Program-made: the position numbers and the translations under genes
Shown here: in pieces, positions 59,200 through 64,000 of the stretch
How positions within the stretch are numbered: the stretch's first letter is position 1
Layout of the letters: every line of letters starts with the position of its first letter
Notes under the pieces: generated by a model
Database searches by the model: none
Seen by the model: the letters and a program-made list of their open reading frames with translations, nothing else
Told to the model about the DNA's origin: nothing
Source: Ignelater luminosus
Lineage: Eukaryota; Arthropoda; Insecta; Coleoptera; Elateridae
Direction of reading: 5' to 3'
Length of the DNA stretch: 64,000 bases
NCBI GenBank assembly: GCA_011009095.1
Contig: VTPC01004338.1
Span: 92,986 to 156,985, forward strand

Positions 59200-60485
59200 C
59201 TTCTGCGGGCTGTGGTAAGTTAAATGGCTACTGTCTTTTCAATCTTCTTGTTACATTTGGCTAAATGGTCAGGTCCACAACCAATCTGTCTTCCAGTTCC
59301 TCTATTCGTTCGTGGTACTGTGTTGAGAGTCTTCGAATTTTGTCTGAGACAAATGGAACTTGTAACTCAGTGTGGACTGTTAAATTGGTCACACATGGAG
59401 CGTAGAACGTTTGACTAGAAGTCTTGTAAGATCTTAGTTTGAGGGCTTGATGCGACCTCACATTTATAGGGCAGTGATTTGTTTTCATACGATAGTAGAT
59501 TCAATTTTGACAGGTATCTGAGTATTATTGATGGTGACTGGTGAGCATGCTACACGTTTCGCAGTGTATGTTACTTGCACTGACTTGTTTTCGTTTATTT
59601 TAACTCTCCTTTTTCTGAACCAGAGTTGGAGAAGATCTAAGTGATTTTGGAGTTTTTGTGACGCTACAACTGGATTATTATGTGTTGCTAGTAGAGCGGT
59701 ATCGTCCTCAAAAGCTGCGATGGTTGTGGTATTTATAGTCAATGGGTTTGTAGTATAGATCAGATATATAACAACAAACCCAGCACGATACCGTGAGATA
59801 AATTTGATTTTACTTGACAGTGGTTAGAGTTTGCGATATTTTGTTTCACTTGGAAGTATTTTTTGCTAAGATAAGATCTTATGATTAAATAATATGGACT
59901 AGGAAAGCTGTTATTAAATTTGTGTAGCAGACCAGTATGCCATACCTTGTCTAATGCTACGTATACTGATGTGCACGCTGTTTTTTGCTTCAAGGCTAGT
60001 AGCGATCTTGTTTACGATTTTGTGAGTTTGTTTAATCGTAGAGTGTCATTCTTGAAACCCGAATTGGTAATCAGGAATAATGGTAGATAGGTCTAAATCA
60101 TTACTAATGTTTTTAGTAAGAACTCACTCTGCTGATTGGTTTTCCTGGTTTGGGTATCATTATGATCTGGGCAAATTTCCACATTAGGGGTAGTAAGACA
60201 GTCGGAGCGTACTATTAAAAATGGTTGTTAATAGTATTATTATTGCTTTACTTGGTAATTGATGCAGAATTTTCCCGGTGATAAGAGCAAAGCCGAGTGC
60301 CTTGTACTGGTTAATGTTTTTGATTTCCTGTACTACTTCTGTGGGGGAAAAATGTGCTATAGTTAGGTAGCGACAAAGAAGCCTTCGACTACGTCGTCGT
60401 TATTGTTAGGTTCAAGTGTGTTAAGGTGTTCAGCGAAGACGTTAGCTCTTTCCTTAGTGGCGGTATTGAAGCTTGTGGCCTTTTA
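59200..60485 (-). pseudogene. Jockey-like LINE, 3' part (RT and C-terminus)
   Basis: Read on the minus strand from 60485, the frames give KERANVFAEHL and VVQEIKNINQYKALGFALIT. Then IPDYQFGFQE near 60050 leads into LDKVWHTGLLHKF, and YLSKKYFQVKQ leads into SHGIVLGLLLYI (frame 59993-59760). AFEDDTALLAT with LQLWFRKRRVKINENKSVQV follows (59742-59485). After a deletion, the C-terminal VHTELQVPFVSDKIRRLS with YHERIEELEDRLV follows (59488-59261). The catalytic motif reads FEDD instead of FADD. A YRPISLL-type segment is missing. Gene order and motifs are those of the Jockey clade. Confidence 0.75.
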
Positions 60486-60509
60486 AATCATTTCGTGGTC
60501 TTAAAAGAA

Positions 60510-60778
60510 GGGGACTGAAATGCAAAACATACGGATTGAGGAGCGAGGCGTACAACACCCAAGGGAAGAAATATACTACAAACCATAACCAAGCAGAACT
60601 GCAATTATCTTACTACTGGTGAGCCAATGTATTGACCAACGGACCTCAATAAAATTCCCGACCTAGAAGACTTTTTATAGTCCAAGGAATAACAGCTAAC
60701 TATATGCAAGTGCAATCCAATTTCGAGTTATCGTCTGACTATACTCCAGTTATTGCAACTTTAAGCTCACATGTGTTA
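60510..60778 (+). pseudogene. Jockey-like LINE endonuclease piece, inverted
   Basis: The plus strand reads GD, stop, NAKHTD, stop, GA, then TPKGR. It continues with YLTTGEPMY, stop, PTDLNKIPDLEDFL and, after a frameshift, GITANYMQVQSNFELSSDYT with PVIATLSSH. This is the Jockey endonuclease segment GDWNAKHxxWGS...TTTxGR...GxPTYWP...PDLLDF...SDHSPV. Tryptophans at three places have become TGA. It lies head to head with the minus-strand RT part, separated by only about 25 bp. Confidence 0.7.
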
Positions 60779-62449
60779 CATTACTTTTTTCACTGAAATA
60801 AACAAAGAATTTTTTGTTCTTTCTATATTCATTATTACACTTAATGTCATGTGGATTGCTGAATTTCATAGTCTTGGTTTATTGTTTATGTGACAAGACA
60901 TTCGAATTGTTTTTTTTTAATAATAATAAACTTGATTCTAAGAGACATAACATATTTATAGTGGACAATTCATTTATTTAGGATCCAAGAGGAAGAGTGA
61001 ATTCATTTCTTTTTTTATAAATTCATCTCGAATAAATAAAATCAAGTTCATCATTGTAAATTCTTGTGGACATCAAAAACCTTTATTTTTAAGACTGAAG
61101 TTTATGATAACATATTTATTTAGTGGATAATCAAAAACGATATCAATTTCTTTATTTTCAGATATAATATCTACTTCTACATACGAGTATTTATAATTTT
61201 GTAATCCTCTCAAAGTGTACTTGGGAATTGATCCACTAAATATTTTCGTTTTTATTTTACAAAATATTTTTTAAACAAAATTCAATTATTTTCTTCTCCT
61301 TTATAGAACAAGCAAGAATTATTTTAATGTTATGTTTAGAAATTACAGGTGAATAATAATTTGGAATGAAAACCACAATGAAATGATCTAATACAACAAC
61401 GTGGTGTGCTTCCATTTTTTGTTTTTACAATTTGAAAACTCGTAATATGGTAAGGAAGTTCACTGAGTGGTTTGTTAATTCGTAAACACAGAAGGTGACT
61501 CCGAAGTCTGCAATAGATGTGTAAAGCCTTAGGAGGAAGACAACTAGCAGTGACAATTCAATAGAACTAGGTTTGCTGCATTAATCATTATAGGCACCTT
61601 CTTGGAACGCTCAAACTGTTTGTGTAATATGCAGGAAATCTAGAAGATTTCCGTATTATAGAAGTTTCTATGGTCCAAATCAAGTCAAACTTTTATATGA
61701 ACATTCCCCCCAAGACGCGTCCCCGTCATGTTATCGACCATTAAAGTACTTGAGAACATCTAGTTTACAATAAAAAAATTAATTAACTGCTTACCAGCTG
61801 ATCTCAAAACTTTTGCTTACAAATACAGTAAATCGCAGATCAAGACTACAGTTTCTGGGTGGTTGTCCGTTATTAACTACGTAGATGAAAAACTCTGTAT
61901 TTAATAACGAAACATAAATATGACATTTTTTGCTTATTTCTGTACATTTTTACAAAAAGATTCTCTCCGTGTACTAATGGACAGGAGCAATTGAACTTGA
62001 CAAAGTACATAATGAAGCAAAATAGCAAGGCAAAAAAAGAATTAATGTAACTTGACATAGAACTTTGATATTAAACAGAAATAGGTACGCAAAAAATATT
62101 TTTCTGTTATAATTCTTTAAAGAAGGCTTTTTTATACCAACATTTACCTTTATAGTTTCTATACCAAAATAATAATAAAACTCTAGTTGACTTTTTTCTT
62201 TTGATTAAGTTTATCTGAATTGTTTGTATTATTTATTAATTACACCGATTAACAAATTGAAACTTTGTTTGTGGTTCCTAGTTACATATAGGTGATCTTG
62301 AATCATTTTTTCATATTGAATCTAAATCTGCTCTTGGCTTTTCCCTAGCACGTATAGTTTCCGAGAAAAGCATGATTTTGTTTCGAAGAAAAACGCTAAA
62401 GTAATTAAATGCAGTTTATACTGCAAAATATACATAAAACCCTTTAAGA
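60779..62449. other. AT-rich non-coding DNA
   Basis: Nothing recognised. Several imperfect AACATATTTAT/GTGGATAAT-type repeats occur at 60940-61130 but no defined unit. Confidence 0.45.
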
Positions 62450-63720
62450 TATTCTATTTGACAGTTTTCTTTTGTGAAATGATGCATTAAGGTCTTTTCT
62501 AATTAGTAACCAAAAGTAATCACTCAACATGTTCGAATTCCATCTTCCCTGGTACTAGCTTTCCAACGTTGAAAGGTCTGGATGGAAACGCTCCCCATGC
62601 TCATCACTTACAGCTCCCAAATTGTCTGGGAATAAATCCAAATGGGAATGTAAAGAATGCATCTTTAGCGACATATTACATCCCATTTTAGGGTAAGCTG
62701 TCAACATTTCGTCGACGAGGTTTTTGAAATTTTCCGCTTTGTTGTTGCCCAGAAAGTCCTTTACGACAGATTTAAAACAATTCCACGCCACCTTTTCTTT
62801 TCCTTGTAGAACCGCATCGAAACCGCTGTCATTTATTAATTGCCGAATTTGGGGACTCATAAACATGCCTTCCTTTATCTTACCTTTGCTGATGTTTGAG
62901 AATTTTTAATGTATGTACTGAAAACCTCTTCTGCCACGGTTCATACCGTTTACAAATTTTTTATCAAATAGATATTGTTTCTATCCACAAGGCTCTCATG
63001 TAAAATATTTTTTCTCCCACAACTATCTGCTTACTTGGCCAACTTTCCACAACATAATGTTGCGATTTAGCACGACTGTCCGACTCGCACAAAAAGCAAG
63101 TGTGTTTTGTAAATCCCAGTTGCATTTCTTATAACAAAGCTATAACTTTCAAATCTCCACAGATTTCCCACTCGTATCGTTTATAGTCTACGCTAGTTAA
63201 AAGGCATTTCATACTTTCATAAGATTCCTTTAGGTGAACTGAATATGCAATGGGAACTGAAGACAATGCATTGCCATTGTGCAATAGAACTGCTTTCAAA
63301 CTAAATTTAAATGCATCAATGAACAGTCGCCATTTTTCTGGTTTGTGTTTACGTTCAAGGGTTTCCTTCAAACCGTCAACATCGCTGCAGTAGGTAAGAT
63401 TGTCGTCTATAGAATAAAACTCAGAAAACTTCTATTCGCGGTTACGGAAATGACTAATTTTTGATACTGCGTTCCAATAAATTCCAACTTTTCAATCGGG
63501 AGCCAAGCAACTTAGCTTTGCTTTTGCTTAAGTGCAAATCACGAACTAAATCGTTTAGTTGTGCCTGTGTGATCAAATGTGGCTCAGTGGGATCTGGAGG
63601 AATAAACTCTGGATCATTGCTAGAAACAATGTCGACATTTTCTTGATTTGATCCTTCAAATGTTTTTGGTGGCACAGGAACTGGAAGATCAGTACAATGG
63701 CCAATGGTTCTATCGCCGAT
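62450..63720 (-). pseudogene. Relic of an unnamed arthropod repeat-protein gene (family 2)
   Basis: On the minus strand the order is an N-terminal linker with PVPPKTFEGS and HLITQAQLNDLVRDLHLSKS (frame 63675-63454). Next is FSEFYSIDDNLTYCSDVDGL (in broken frames), then PEKWRLFIDAFKFSLKAVLL with ESYESMKCLL and WEICGDLKVIALL (63371-63129). A LGFTKHTCFLCESDSR zinc-finger-like segment follows. Then come GMFMSPQIRQLINDSGF, VAWNCFKSVVKDFLGNNKAE, NMSLKMHSLHSHLDLFP and AVSDEHGERFH (62866-62555), and finally YQGRWNSNMLSDYFW in another frame to about 62450. I remember this motif series as a multi-copy family across arthropod genomes, with no assigned function known to me. Stops and shifts show it is dead. 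Confidence 0.65.
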
Positions 63721-64000
63721 GTTAAGGCTTTTAAGGAGAGGTATTAGGCAACCACGGTTGCGAGGGTATTTTTAAGAATGTTTCCAACGGCATTTCGCGT
63801 ATTAAACAAAAAGTCTTGAAATTTCTCGAGCTTGGATATGTTAGTTGTTTGTATTTTGGGTGCATTTATAGAATAATATGCAAGAAAAGTGATTTAATTT
63901 GCATTTTATAAAATCTGATAGTTTCCATTTAACGGCATGAAAAACCGGCAAACGAATGCAATAACTAAATTAAAACTTCTATAAAAGCATATATCTTATG
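63721..64000. other. Non-coding edge of window
   Basis: Nothing recognised; it may hold the 5' end of the minus-strand relic, which begins at or beyond 63720. Confidence 0.4.

Noticed and set aside
1-64000. CRISPR arrays, rRNA genes, intact tRNA genes, operons
   Set aside because: None seen. The sequence is eukaryotic, no regular spacer-repeat pattern occurs, and the only tRNA-like sequences lack acceptor stems.

Overview
The window is AT-rich animal nuclear DNA, almost certainly from an insect; a beetle or other holometabolous insect would fit, but that is inference. The case rests on the transposon families present: an irritans-type mariner, piggyBac, Jockey-like, RTE-like and R2-like LINEs, a DD37E Tc1/mariner relative, and two arthropod-type repeated protein families. 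There are no operons, ribosome binding sites or prokaryotic features. I found no intact host protein-coding gene. The long open frames that make sense are all transposon or repeat-family remains.

Layout. From 1 to 18 kb the DNA is mostly non-coding. It holds two short reverse-transcriptase relics (2.35 and 6.9 kb), tRNA-like Pol III modules near 4 kb, a TATA/Inr promoter candidate at 9.75 kb, a degenerate repeat block at 11.3-12.2 kb and an hAT-like terminus at 13.0 kb. GC-elevated blocks at 7.9-9.3 and 14.9-16.0 kb look like candidate regulatory DNA. From 18 to 31 kb come a tRNA-derived SINE head, a relic of an unnamed arthropod repeat protein (18.94-19.89), a tRNA-Lys primer-binding site of an LTR element (21.79), a decayed piggyBac (25.02-26.7), a second primer-binding-site-like sequence on the minus strand (27.53) and the best-preserved transposase, a frameshifted mariner (29.6-30.86).

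From 31 to 47 kb there is another GC-elevated stretch (32.2-34.0), a Jockey-like RT scrap (34.8), a solo LTR with a 4-bp target duplication directly against an R2-like LINE fragment (37.4-38.8), and a nearly complete but dead RTE-like LINE (44.06-46.76). From 47 to 64 kb there are a SINE head, a rosa/DD41D-type transposase scrap, GC-elevated blocks (48.8 and 52.8-54.5), and a dense transposon cluster at 57.1-60.8. That cluster holds a MITE, a long foldback repeat, a DD37E transposase relic and a Jockey-like insertion whose two halves face opposite ways. A second unnamed arthropod repeat-protein relic closes the window (62.45-63.72, minus).

The picture is an intergenic or intronic region with layered, mostly ancient mobile elements. 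They are separated by GC-elevated, TE-free blocks that could be cis-regulatory DNA of a gene outside the window. Family assignments come from reading translated motifs against remembered family consensus features, not from a database search.
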